Assembly: GCA_950097015.1 (NCBI GenBank)
Contig: CATNEN010000038.1
Coordinates: 5,749,001-5,813,000, forward strand
From: Macrostomum hystrix
Lineage: Eukaryota > Platyhelminthes > Macrostomidae
Direction of reading: 5' to 3'
DNA: 64,000 nucleotides
How positions within the stretch are numbered: position 1 is the stretch's first letter; the number at the start of each line of letters is the position of its first letter. Below the pieces are notes generated by a model. It had not been told where the DNA came from and ran no database searches. It saw only the letters and a program-made list of their open reading frames with translations. Below are positions 43,719 through 54,180 of the stretch, piece by piece. Made by a program: the position numbers and the translations under genes.

Positions 43719-46090
43719 ATTACCTGCTTGAAGCACGAAAAGAAATATTCCCTGAATTAATTACGAGCTCGAAGCGATGCAGGCTTGATGTCAAGTAAAG
43801 GTATCTCTATGGCGTTTTTAAGTATTTGGCAAGCCGTTTACTGAAATTTCAGCATATTAAACTCTTTCCTTATTCGTTACGGCAGTAAATATTGAAAAGA
43901 AACAATTTTCTGTTAATTGTTAGAGAAATCTCAGTCTGGTATCTGGGTGACATGCAAGTCAGCGCTAGAGGAAGACTCAAAATTTTAACAGCTGATGCTG
44001 GGATTTCATTTACTAAAATAAAATTTGGCTTCTGCAAGCGAATCGCAGTAATTCAAGGAGAAGCATCTCTCCCACTTCTAGCTCTCTTGAGTTTGAAAAG
44101 CTTTGGTATCAATACGGAGTATCACTGAAATATATGAAGAACGTCAAGTCGGGTTGCATTTTGACAAAAAATCGGTTATACTACTGCTATAGTGGATTCG
44201 AATTAAAGGTTGCAGACCAGTTAAGTATTTTTCTCGATTGTCAGTCAGACGGAGCAGCAAGCATTCGCTTCCAGCCCACGTCAGTGGCATAATATATGAA
44301 CTTCGTCTTGGTTTTGAGAGGTAAGGGCGCTCTGTTTTCGACACTTGTACGCTACTGTTTAATATTTTTGGCATCGGGAAATTTCATACTATCGCAGGCT
44401 GTTTCTTTGTCGGCTTCGTAACTAGGGACTTTGTAATTTCTCAGAGAACGTTAAACTTTAACTATGTCTGGCTTCGATGATTTCGCCGATGATAAAAGCA
44501 CTGATGTAGTGTATTCTTAAAACAAATTGAGTCTTCGCTGTAAGAGCCAGTCTTTACGGCACTGAACGCATCTGAAAGCGAGGGCGCACGAGCGGAAACA
44601 AGCACAGATAGAAGGGGCAAGAAATGACAACTGCAGCTTCAAGTTATCTGGACAACTCTACTAGGAATATTAGCGCGGTGTGGTGTAGTTTACGTGGTGT
44701 AGCGGTAGCACTTTTATTCTTGTTTATTGCACTGGGATGCACGACAAGCAATGTGGTTAAAGGAAAGGTGCAGGAGCTCAACGATTGCAGCGAATACGAA
44801 GACAGCGGATGATAGCAGAGTGGCAGTACAGAGTGGGCGCGAAAAGAACAGAAACGGTACGCGGAAAGAAACCGAGACAGCACGGAACGGAACGGCACGG
44901 CGAGAAAATGGACACGGCAAAGACACGGTAAGGAACGGCCAAGGAAGGAACTGTGGGTTTTTGCGCGAGCGGGCCTAAAGCCCTTAGTTAAATAAACTTA
45001 ACAAACTGCAGAACAGGGCGAAGAGCCAGAATCTAGAATGTGGCCCCAGCCAATGAGCGTGTAAGTACACTGGTCTGGGCAGACGACATTTAGACACTAG
45101 CAAAAACAAGCTGGGGCAGCGCGATGTGCATCAACACCTACTCACTCTAAGAATTACAACTAACCCCGCGAAACTGTAAAAATGGATGGTAGCCTAATGA
45201 CATCAGTAAAACGGCCCTAGTTAGCACACACGTAAATTAACTTCATAGGGGCGGCATTTGCAACAAGTGACAACGTCACATTTGATTAACCAAAAGCAAG
45301 AGTGGTGCGCGGTTTGCGCGATTTTGTCGTTCCATCAGTTTTTGATCAAAGTAGAATAATTTCAATATATACTGAGAAGTACTTCAGAGCGTCTACTTCT
45401 CAGTAAATATTATTATATATTCTATTCTTCTCAGAGCGTCTGTAATGCTAGCAATAAAACCTCGGATTTTTTGAGTCGTTAAATTTTCGAAAGTTGAAGC
45501 TCAAAACTGACACTTGCCATTCTTCGTCAGTACTAAATACAAGTTCACATCCTCAAAATCTGTCTTCTATAGCTGATAGTTCCAGAACGTCATTAGATAG
45601 TTATGCATACAGATTTGTGAAAGGGATTTTTCAGACCAGCCTTTGCAGGCTGAGTAGCTAAAAACTGCCTACTAACATCTTTGTTTAACAAAAAGCCTAT
45701 AAAAGCATGTCTTCTCGTTCTTAAACTGTGCGATTTGGAAGTTGGCAGCAGAAAAAAAGCAGGGCACTGTTCTTCTGGGAAAAAGCAGAAGTAGGAAACA
45801 CACATACAGTTCTATGATGGTGGTAATTATAGGGGCCGGAGTTTATTTCATGGAAAACATCGCGTTCAAGAAAAAAATTAATAAATAAAACACAAAAGAA
45901 GTTAAATAAATGAATAAATAAAAAATAAATAAATAAAAAGTTTGATTTTATTTGTAGCAGAAAAACTGACAAAAGGAGTGGTGAAATTTATCTAGGAGCC
46001 AGTTTCTTTACCTGCTGCTAATGCAAATCAGCGACTTCACTGTCGCCATAGCAACAGGGGGCTTCGCAGCCATAGAAATTCTTTCTAATG
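43719..46090. other. intergenic interval; duplicated flank inside
   Basis: No firmly supported gene. A 62-codon plus ORF at 44624-44812 with a hydrophobic stretch and a short reading frame at 44464 are too weak to call. 45513-45640 is a diverged copy of 63605-63735 (cattcttcgtca, actaaatacaag.tcacat, agttccagaacg, tttgtgaaagg), a trace of the lectin-cluster duplication. Confidence 0.4.
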
Positions 46091-46091
46091 A

Positions 46092-46640
46092 GAAAAGCTG
46101 GCACAAATGAGTTTGCATTTCCAGTGCTCTTGTGCTGCATCTAGCAATATAGAAGCTTGCATTTCCAGTGCTCTTGTGCTGCATCTAGCAATATAGAAGC
46201 TTGCATTTCCAGTGCTCTTGTGGTGCATCTAGCAATATAGAAGCTTGCATTTCCAGTGCTCTTGTGGTGCATCTAGCAATATAGAAGCTTGCATTTCCAG
46301 TGCTCTTGTGCTGCATCTAGCAATATAGAAGCTTGCATTTCCAGTGCTCTTGTGGTGCATCTAGCAATATAGAAGCTTGCATTTCCAGTGCTCTTGTGCT
46401 GCATCTAGCAATATAGAAGCTTGCATTTCCAGTGCTCTTGTGCTGCATCTAGCAATATAGAAGCTTGCATTTCCAGTGCTCTTGTGCTGCATCTAGCAAT
46501 ATAGAAGCTTGCATTTCCAGTGCTCTTGTGCTGCATCTAGCAATATAGAAGCTTGCATTTCCAGTGCTCTTGTGCTGCATCTAGCAATATAGAAGCTTGC
46601 ATTTCCAGTGCTCTTGTGGTGCAATTTAGCAATATAGAAG
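46092..46640 (+). repeat. 45-bp minisatellite ahead of lectin 4
   Basis: Twelve units of 45 bp beginning gcatttccagtgctcttgtg and including catctagcaatatagaagct; variation is mainly ctgcat versus gtgcat. Each unit contains an acceptor-like gcatttccag. The period is a multiple of 3, so the frame of the lectin body reads back into it without a stop. Confidence 0.95.
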
Positions 46641-46655
46641 CGACCTCCAATTCGC

Positions 46656-47401
46656 ATGATGCTATTCATTCAGGCCCTCATTCAGGCCCTGCTGCTCCCC
46701 GCCTGCGGTGCGCTGTCGCAGGCCGTTCCGCCGCGTCCGACTCCATTCTGGCTGCTCCCCGCCACCCAGCTGTGCCTGTACAACGACGCCAATCAGAGCC
46801 TCAATTGGTGTTAGATATGGATGTTAACCGTCGCTGCACCGAGATGGGCGGCGAACTGATCAACTCGCAGGAGTCAATTGCAGCCGTGCTCTCATCGAAT
46901 CTGATGGCGGCAGGCTACACTACCAGGATGTGGGTTGGACTGAGCGATCTCAAGTCGGATGTTCGCACCAGCTGGGCGGGTTGGCAAAGAATCAACGGCC
47001 ATGGAGTTCTAACAACAAATAGCTCGCTGTGGTACATCTCGGAGCCAAATGGAGGCAGGGGCAAGCATTGCGTGAGTATCCTTGTTTCGCCTTCTTATTG
47101 GCTCAGCGATACGATCTGTGACTCGAATTACATCAGCTTCATCTGCCAGTATGTGGCGCCTCCAGCAGCAGAGAAGGCTTCAGTTGGCGACTTCTGGAAG
47201 CCCGCTCGATTGGCCAGAACTCGAAGCGACGATTACACATATTATTGCAGCGACGAGCAGCAGGGACTGGCCTCACTGAACACCTGCCTCATCAGAGCCT
47301 CCCTGTGTGGCAGCAGCTGCTGCGGTGTTCTGTACAACAGCAAGCTGGGCGCCTGCCGCCTGCTGCAGTTCGCCGACGCTCCGGTCGAACCGTTACAGTA
47401 A
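46656..47401 (+). pseudogene. divergent C-type lectin + PAN-like copy 4, frameshifted
   Basis: Starts with a signal peptide (MMLFIQALIQALLL) and reads LCLYNDANQSLNWC into a TAG at 46812. The rest of the lectin (RCTEMGGELI, MWVGLSDL, GWQRING, YISEPNGG, FICQYV) and a PAN-like part (YYCSDEQQ, ASLCGSSCCGVLYN, CRLLQF) lie in another frame up to 47401. The break falls just after NWC, so a short indel separates the two frames. The EPN in YISEPNGG is a classic mannose-type calcium site. It could be a recent pseudogene, or a real gene with an assembly indel. Upstream is the 45-bp minisatellite; AATAAA lies at 47455. Confidence 0.65.
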
Positions 47402-47604
47402 CAGGAACGGTTAACACGTGCACATACGATTACCTATCATTGACAGGGAAAGCGAATAAAGATGAAGGCGTTTTGCATTTGGAAGTTCAGTGTGGGAAAA
47501 GTTCATTGCTATTACTCACTCTAAGAAGACAAAGTTAAGACAAAGTCAAACTGAGTGTGCATCTAACGCGCCATCTAAAGTAGTAAGCCAACGTAATACA
47601 ATGC

Positions 47605-47700
47605 AACTCATACATCGATTTTTGTGCTTAAATGGTCTATGGCACTCGTGCGCACTCGGGCATCGACCATTTTTAAGAACGCAAAATCGATGTATGAATC
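47605..47700. repeat. near-perfect 90-bp palindrome (foldback)
   Basis: catacatcgattttt.gtgcttaa...atggtc and its reverse complement flank an inner palindrome tggcactcgtgcgc/gcactcgggca. The whole folds into a hairpin of about 44 bp arms with almost no loop. It may be a MITE or a terminal part of the adjacent THAP-bearing element. Confidence 0.75.
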
Positions 47701-47770
47701 CTACATTACTCAAAGTGTTAAAAAATTATAAATGTCGTTTACGTGAACAAAATTCAACTTACAGCAAAGA

Positions 47771-48010
47771 TTATAAATACCCTATAAATACTCCTCTACG
47801 TAGCAGAGGAGGAAATGAGTCGCAATCCGGTAGAGTGCTCTTCCGAAGCCTTGCTCCTGGCCTACTTCTGCCCACTGCTTGTCCGATAAAGTCTTCGTCC
47901 CGAAAGTGAAGGCCACAAACCTTCAGCCTGTGCTTCCTTACGAAATCCAGATTTAAATGATTCAGCTCCAAGATTCGAAGCCATTCTTGTGCTATGTATC
48001 ATTCTTCGAT
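47771..48010 (-). pseudogene. THAP zinc-finger domain fragment
   Basis: On the minus strand QEWLRIL...FVRKHRLKVCGLHFRDEDF matches the second half of the THAP (C2CH) DNA-binding domain, including the Cys-x2-His pair and the following acidic-Phe. Its N-terminal Cys pair and the rest of any P-element-like transposase are not found. Likely a remnant of a THAP-type transposon. 48011-48590 holds nothing else that I can identify. Confidence 0.55.
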
Positions 48011-48606
48011 GGAAAGCTGTGAAGCTGCGCTCTTCTTCCGTCCTTCGGAGGAGCCGAGTAAACTGATGTTAAACAGCCTCTGACGCAACAGAAGCGTGAA
48101 TTTAGAGACTGCTGCATGAGAGAATTCTGGGGACGAATACTTTTCTATACTTTTCTCCTTGGTGTGCTGTGCTTTAAAAGAAAAGAAAAATTCTGGAGAC
48201 GACTGCTGCTGCTGCTGATGCGAATTTGGCGATTTGTAGCTGGCCGAATGTTTGTCTATGGCATAAAGTGTGTGATGAGAGCGAAAACCAGATTTTTGCA
48301 TTGAGTGACGTATCTTGGGTATTTATAATCTTTGACTTACAGCATGAAACAGCGAACACGCTATGCAAATAGTAATGCAACTACCGTTTTTACAACGAAC
48401 TTGTTTGAGATAAAAAGGGAAGAATGTGTGTGCGTCCTTGGGGTTTTCCAGTCGATCTTTTCATGTCTGGGCGCCACTCTGCAATTCTGCAAATTCTGAA
48501 AAAAGCATTTTTGTGTTTTTTTCTTTTATAGTTGGTAATTTCATTAATGCACTGCACTCTACTGATTAGTAGGCAATCTTGGCAGTTTGCATTTATTTTT
48601 ACGAGC

Positions 48607-48770
48607 CAGAATTTGTCAACAAAATCGTCGCCATTTCGGTCGGCCTATCGCATCATCTCGTCGATCTCCTGGTCCGTGAGCTTCTCTATGAGGTTCTCCA
48701 TCACCCTTTTGAGTTCTTGTCTGTCTATGAGTCCCTTACCGTCCTTGTCAAACACCTGCGCGTTGGTATC
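48607..48770 (-). pseudogene. calmodulin-type EF-hand fragment (processed-type)
   Basis: The minus strand reads [20 protein letters not shown], then [13 protein letters not shown], a stop (TAG), then ADRNGDDFVDKFW. This is the third EF-hand and start of the fourth of calmodulin or a close relative, with no intron, an internal stop where calmodulin has READ, and loss of the loop-4 ending. A truncated retrocopy is the simplest reading. Confidence 0.8.
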
Positions 48771-48784
48771 ACGGGCGTGACTAC

Positions 48785-48992
48785 AGTTATCACGCGGGAG
48801 GGTTTGAAGAAGCTAATAGGCGTGTCAGCTGGTCCAGAAAAGCTGCTAGCAAGCTTTTAAATGCTAAAACGTCTACAACTGCAATAGAAAAAATGGGTGG
48901 GTGCTAATAAATGCTGGCATCAAACGATGTTCTAAAATCGTGCCCCAGACAATTTCTCCCATAAAAATTGTCAAAGCAGCTTCTATTGGAAG
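48785..48992 (+). repeat. 5' flank of lectin copy 2 (left of retrotransposon)
   Basis: Matches 62099-62308, the 5' flank of lectin copy 3 (cgcgggagggtttgaagaag, cgtgtcagctggtccagaaa, actggcatcaaacgatgttc, cagacaatttctcccataaa). It is cut by the LTR element after ttctattggaag and resumes at 54181. Confidence 0.92.
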
Positions 48993-49210
48993 TGTAAGAG
49001 CCGGCGAAATTTAGATTGTCAGAAAGTACGCACGAGTTTATTTGGCATAACGATTCAATATATACGAGCAGGGCAGTGATGAGCACGATGAATAATAAAA
49101 TAGGCTAAAGCCAGCCCCACCCCCAAGCGGGTGAAAGGCCGACGCCATGTACATTTAGACCAATCAGACAAGACGAGCCAACGCACAACACACCACGCAG
49201 GAACCCCACA
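48993..49210 (-). repeat. LTR (3' LTR in element sense)
   Basis: 218 bp. In plus orientation begins tgtaagagccggcgaaattt and ends gaaccccaca; identical by eye to the partner at 53963. Confidence 0.95.
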
Positions 49211-49341
49211 TTACTCTCCCCCAAGAAAAGCGCAAGGCGAAGCAACAAAAAAAGGCAATAAAACACAACGAAAAAAAATTCAAAATGCATAACAAAAATA
49301 GTCCAAAAACTACAGTCCCTGTCACACAGTACCTAAATTGG

Positions 49342-52300
49342 CTACCAAGACGCTCTGAAATAGTCAGGAGGTCGCCGCTGCCTTCCTGAGCGACGGGGCC
49401 CTCCCTGACACTCGCCAGCCGCGGGCTCGCGCAGCAACTCCCAGGTGCCAGGGCCGTCCAGCTCCGGGTCGTGGCTCGCGTCAGCGGCTGCTGGAAGGGC
49501 CACCGGCTGGCTCGCCGGCTGGGTCGCCGGCTGCGCCGCCGGCTGGGTCGCTGCGTTGTCAGTTCGGCTGACGAACGGCTTCATTCGATCATGGTGCACC
49601 AATAATTTACGCCTGCCGTTCTCGGAGCGCACTCGGTAGTTCACGGGGCCGACCTTCTTGATGATGGTGTACGGGCCGGACCACCTGTTCGATAGTGACT
49701 TACACTGGCCGCGCTTCATCGCCTGGTTCGACCTTAAACTCGACAGTCTCGGCGCCTCGGTTGTAAAACGCGTGCTGAGAGCTTTGAGCTGATTGCAGAT
49801 TCGCTCGGACCACCTGAAATTCTTGTCTGGAGGTCCTCGCAGCTCCTCGGCAGGTCCTGTTGCCCTTGGACACCGAGCAGCAGGTCTGCGGGCTGTCGCG
49901 GCTCCATGCCCCGCAGAACCTTGAAGGGCGACTCGCCCGTAGAGCTGTGCGCCGAGCTGTTGTAAGCCCACACAACGTAGGGTAGCAGAATGTCCCAGCT
50001 GGTCTGGTTCGCTGCGCAGAAAGCTGACAGCATGTTGCCTAACGTTCGGTTGAACCTCTCGACGTTGCCGTTGCCACTGGGATGAAACGGTGATGTCCTC
50101 GACTTCTCTGTGCCCAGCAGCGCGCAAGTCTCCTTGAACAGCTCGGCCTCGAACTGCCGACCCTGGTCCGAGTGCACGACTTCCGGAACACCGTGTCGCA
50201 GTACCACGGCAGTCACCAGGGCCTCAGCCACCGTCTTGGCGTCGATCTGGCTAAGGGCTGCCGTTTCAACCCACTTTGAGAAGGTGTCAACAAAGCACAG
50301 AATGTAGCGCTTACCAGACGCGGTGGCCGGCAAGGGTCCCTTAATGTCAAGCTGCACGATTGACCATGGTCGGGCAGGCAACGGCTGCCGCACGAGCTCG
50401 GCACGGGCTCTCTTCGGCGCTCCCTTCCGGCGCTGGCAGACCGTACAGCTGCGCACCCAGTCTCGTACGTCTTCGCGCATTTCCGGCCACCAGGCGCGAG
50501 CTTGCAGCGCTCGCAGAACTCGACGTTGTCCGAGATGCCCGGCGCTAGGCAGGTCATGCGCCTGTTGCAGCAGCTCCGCACGCATGTGCTGAGGAATCAC
50601 TGGCAGCCCGTTGTGAAGCAGCGCGCCGGCCGGTGACATCGACAGGCCAGGCATCAGTCTGTGAACCGCCGAACTCACAGCAGCAGGGACCTGGAAGTCG
50701 GGCTGTAGCATCGCCTGACGGGCCGCGTGTGGAATCTGGTCCAGGTCTTGCTCTTCCGGCAGGTTGGCGGTCTTAAATTGCACCGCGGCTGCTCGGCTGA
50801 GAGCGTCCGGCACGATGTTCTCCTTGCCAGGCCGGTAAAGGATCTCCAGCGGAAACTCCTGGATGAGCTGCAGCCAGCGCGCCAACCGTCCCGCAGGCTC
50901 CTTGGTGTTCAGCAGTCCAATGATCGGCTTGTGGTCGGTGAACACCTGGATACGGCTGCTATTACTCAGGTACATTCGAAACTGCTTGAGACTCCATACC
51001 ACGGCCAGGAGCTCTCGGTCCGTGGTGCTGTAGTTGCGCTCGGCCTTGCTCAGCGTTCTGGAGGCATAGGCCACCGGCAGATCCTCGCCGTCTCGCTCCT
51101 GGCTGAGCACCGCACCCAAAGCGACGGCACTGCTGTCACAGCTGATGGTAACGGGTCGATTGAAGTCTGGCAGCTGGAGCACGGGAGCCTGGGTAAGAGC
51201 ATCCTTCAGCTTGGCTAGTGCTGCCGCATGCTCGTCTGTCCATGCGAAACCCCCAGCGCTTTTCTGTGCCAGATGGTGCAGCGGCTTGGCGATGTCGGAG
51301 AAGTTGGGCACAAACCGGCGGTAGAAGCTCAGCATGCCGAGGATGCGCCGGACGTCCTGGTCCGACCGCGGGTCTGGCATCTGTCTGATCGCCTCGACCT
51401 TCTCTGCCGACGGTGCGATGCCGCTCTCGGAAACCTCGTGGCCCAGGTAGGTGACCTTCCGATAGGCGAAGAAGCTCTTGCCAGGGTTCAGCTTCAGTTT
51501 GGCGGACCGCAGACGCTGAAGAACATTGGACAACGACTGGAGATGACTCCCGAAGTCCTTGTTGAAGATGATGAGATCGTCGATATAGGCGATGACCTCC
51601 TCCCAGCTGAGCCCTGTCATAATGAGTTCCATCATGCGCTGATAGGTTGCTGGCGCATTGCACATGCCAAATCCCATTTTCCTGAACTGCATCAAGCCGC
51701 TCGGAGTGTAGAAAGCAGTTAACGGCCGGTCCTCCTCCCTGACTTCCACCTGGAGGAAGCCTTGTCGCATGTCGATGGTAGAAAACCAGGTGCAGCCAGC
51801 CAGAGAGTCGAGTGCCTGGTGCAAGTGCGGCAGCGGGTGAGCATCCTTGACAGTGAGGCTGTTTAGCGCTCGGTCACTGCCTCCGGCGCGGACCATGTTC
51901 GCGCGCTGGCTCTGCGGCGCATCATTTGACGCCGCCCCCCCTGACGTTTGGGGCTTGCGTATTTTGTTGTTGTTGTTGTTGTTGTTTAGCGCTCGCCAGT
52001 CTACGCAGACTCGGATGTCATTGTTCTTCTTCCTGACGATCATGAGATTGCTGGCCCATGGGCTTGAAGACGGCTCGATGACGCCATGTTTTTGCATTTG
52101 AGCAAGCTTCTCGTCCACTTGCTTCCTGAAGGCGTGCGGCACACGACGGGGTCGCTGACGAATCGGATGTGCGCAATCTTCCAGCTCGATCTTGTGTTGT
52201 GCAGCGCCACTCGTCCCTACGTCGAATTCGTGTGCCGAGACCACATCGGCAAACTGTGCCAGCAGAGCCTTTAGTCGGTCGCCGTCGACTGCTGGCAGAT

Positions 52301-53102
52301 CCGGGTTGATGTTGAATTGGTCCGCAGGGCCTCGCCAGTCGTGCAAGTCCTCGTCCTCCTCGACGATATCGGCGCTCTCGAAGGTTCCGATGTTCTGGTT
52401 GGAGTACAGCGTGACTGGAGTGCATCCCAGATTGCACACCCGCACTGGGATTCTTCCATCGTTCGAAGACACTGCGAACACTCGGCAGGGCAGCACTCCA
52501 GTTTTGTCAACGAACTCCTGGGAAGGTTCGAAAATGCCCTGGGCCTGCTTTGTTTCGATTGCCACCTTGACAACCTTCGTCGCTCTCGGCGGCACGACTA
52601 CAGCGTCTTGAACTCGGGCGATGAGCACCGTGGGAACCATGCAGCAGGACGACGACGCTCCTCGTTCAGACTCGGTGCTGCTGAACGGGACGGAAGCCTT
52701 GTCAAAGGTAACCGTCTGGGCCTTCTGGTCGATGCTAAATTGCGATGAAGCCATCCTGCTGATGAAGTCCATTCCAAGGATGAAGTCAGGCCAAATTCCT
52801 TTCACCACCAGCACTTCGAGATGGCTGGTCAGCTGCTTGCCCAGTCGCACCGACAGGCTTATACTGCCCAGCAGCTCGAGGGTGGTGCCATCCACCGATA
52901 CCGGTTTAACCTCTGCTGGTTTCAGGTCGTTGCTGACCCCAAGCGATCTCACGGCGATGTCGCTGATAAGAGATGTCTGCGCTCCGGTGTCCAGCAGCCA
53001 CCGGCACGGCATGCCATTCGCTAGGCCAGGAATAAAAATAAGCATGCAGAACGGGATTGCTCCTGTGGGTTGGTGTGGGTCCCGCACCCGTCGCACCAAC
53101 CC
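49342..53102 (-). pseudogene. retrotransposon pol (PR-RT-RH-IN), interrupted near its 3' end
   Basis: Open from directly after the gag TAA to 49734 (about 1120 codons), no ATG of its own. Domains in order: protease (LLDTGAQTS), reverse transcriptase (SSPWAS, YIDDL), RNase H (CDSSAVALGA, DRELLAVVW), integrase with H-H-C-C finger (HLGQRRV, CTVCQRRKG) and DDE core (QLDIKGPLP, HSDQGRQFE, NVERFNR). The C-terminal integrase part is spread over two more frames (49700-49860, then 49342-49720 with WSGPYTIIKKVGPVNYRV), implying two small indels. RT carries a 41-codon in-frame insertion at 51860-51995. Probably inactive as it stands, although the LTRs indicate a young copy. Confidence 0.85.
51873..51982 (+). 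mobile_element. short retroposon nested in the RT domain
   Basis: About 110 bp ending in (ttg)n at 51965-51982, flanked by a perfect 13-bp duplication tgtttagcgctcg (51860-51872 and 51983-51995). The repeat tail and long TSD indicate a 5'-truncated non-LTR retroposon or SINE. Total added length is 123 nt, so pol stays in frame and gains no stop. Confidence 0.85.
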
Positions 53103-53930
53103 TTAGAAGTTTCCCTGGGCCTTGGATGGGCAGACGGAGGCTTTGTGCCCCTTCCCTGAGCATTTGTGACAGATGATTGGGCCCAGCTTCTTCTCGCGCT
53201 GGCGACAATGAGCTGCCAGGTGCCCGGGCTGACCGCAGCTGAAGCAGGCGCCTGCTCGTTGCTGCCGGCGTCGCCGAGGATCGCTGCCTGGCTGCACGCT
53301 GACCCTGGCGATGAGCTCCTCCATGCACCGCTCCAGCCGATCGAGGCGGTCAGATGTCGCATGAATTTCCGTAGTAGTGGCGCCAACAGCCTTGACTGCT
53401 GTAACTGATGGTCGCCCTACCAGACCTTCCAGTCGGGCTGCTCGCTGCAGCATAGACTCCAGCCAGCAAGTCTCCGCGTCCTCTGCCTTTAAAAGGCTGT
53501 CGGGGATGTCAGGATTGAGCAGGTGCAGAAGCTTGAAACGCACGTCCCGATCTCGCTGCTGTGTTGAATCGTTCGGCCTGGCTTTCTGATGAAGCAGCCT
53601 CAGGTTAAAGCACAGCTCGCGTAGCGTCTCGTTCTCTCCGCGCTTCCTTGCGTGGAATGTGTTCATGGCCTTGAAGCTGTCAGACTCGCCACCATAAAAT
53701 TTTGTAAGCGCGGTTTCAATTTCCTTGTAGCTCTTCTGCTTCGTCGGCTCGAGATCCCAGACGATCAGTTGCGCCTCTCCAGTGAGCAACAGTTTGACTT
53801 TTGACGCCGATGTTTCGTCGTCCCACTTTGCATCCTGGCTGAATTCCTCAAACATACGCAGCCATCTTCGCACGTCAGTGTCGTCTGTGCCACTAAACTT
53901 TGGCGGCATAAGTGCATTTGAGTAGGCCAT
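53103..53930 (-). CDS. retrotransposon gag
   Basis: 275 aa from the ATG at 53930. The N-terminal two thirds match the capsid-like retrotransposon gag domain (RWLRMFEEFS, then AQLIVWDLEP, SYKEIETAL..FYGG, ETLRELCFNLR). Two CCHC zinc knuckles follow (CFSCGQPGHLAAHC and CHKCSGKGHKASVC). It ends in a single TAA at 53103-53105 that is in the same frame as pol, so pol would need read-through or the stop is secondary. Confidence 0.88.
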   Translation of the reverse strand: MAYSNALMPPKFSGTDDTDVRRWLRMFEEFSQDAKWDDETSASKVKLLLTGEAQLIVWDLEPTKQKSYKEIETALTKFYGGESDSFKAMNTFHARKRGENETLRELCFNLRLLHQKARPNDSTQQRDRDVRFKLLHLLNPDIPDSLLKAEDAETCWLESMLQRAARLEGLVGRPSVTAVKAVGATTTEIHATSDRLDRLERCMEELIARVSVQPGSDPRRRRQQRAGACFSCGQPGHLAAHCRQREKKLGPIICHKCSGKGHKASVCPSKAQGNF

Positions 53931-53962
53931 TAGAGCTCTGGGTTCGAGCTCGCTGCCACCAA

Positions 53963-54180
53963 TGTAAGAGCCGGCGAAATTTAGATTGTCAGAAAGTACG
54001 CACGAGTTTATTTGGCATAACGATTCAATATATACGAGCAGGGCAGTGATGAGCACGATGAATAATAAAATAGGCTAAAGCCAGCCCCACCCCCAAGCGG
54101 GTGAAAGGCCGACGCCATGTACATTTAGACCAATCAGACAAGACGAGCCAACGCACAACACACCACGCAGGAACCCCACA
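53963..54180 (-). repeat. LTR (5' LTR in element sense)
   Basis: 218 bp, partner of 48993-49210. The primer-binding site (minus strand TGGTGGCAGCGAGC) follows one base inside it; the tRNA it pairs with is not identified. Confidence 0.95.

Larger units (their letters stand above)
48993..54180 (-). mobile_element. Ty3/gypsy-type LTR retrotransposon, recent insertion
   Basis: 5188 bp, TG...CA ends, two 218-bp LTRs (48993-49210 and 53963-54180) that look identical base for base, and a 4-bp target duplication gaag (48989-48992 and 54181-54184). The empty site is preserved in the duplicated flank near 62310. Orientation is minus: a primer-binding site starting TGG lies just inside the 53963 LTR, and a purine tract (gggggagag on the minus strand) just inside the 49210 LTR. 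Order gag, protease, RT, RNase H, integrase, i.e. Ty3/gypsy. It splits the 5' flank of lectin copy 2, landing about 100 bp from its start codon. Confidence 0.95.

Noticed and set aside
44464-44812. Short frames (MSGFDDFADD... and a 62-codon ORF with a hydrophobic stretch)
   Set aside because: Too short, no splice partners or domain recognised; cannot be separated from chance.
48532-48860. Plus-strand ORFs of 82-93 codons
   Set aside because: They are shadows of the minus-strand calmodulin fragment and the lectin 5' flank.
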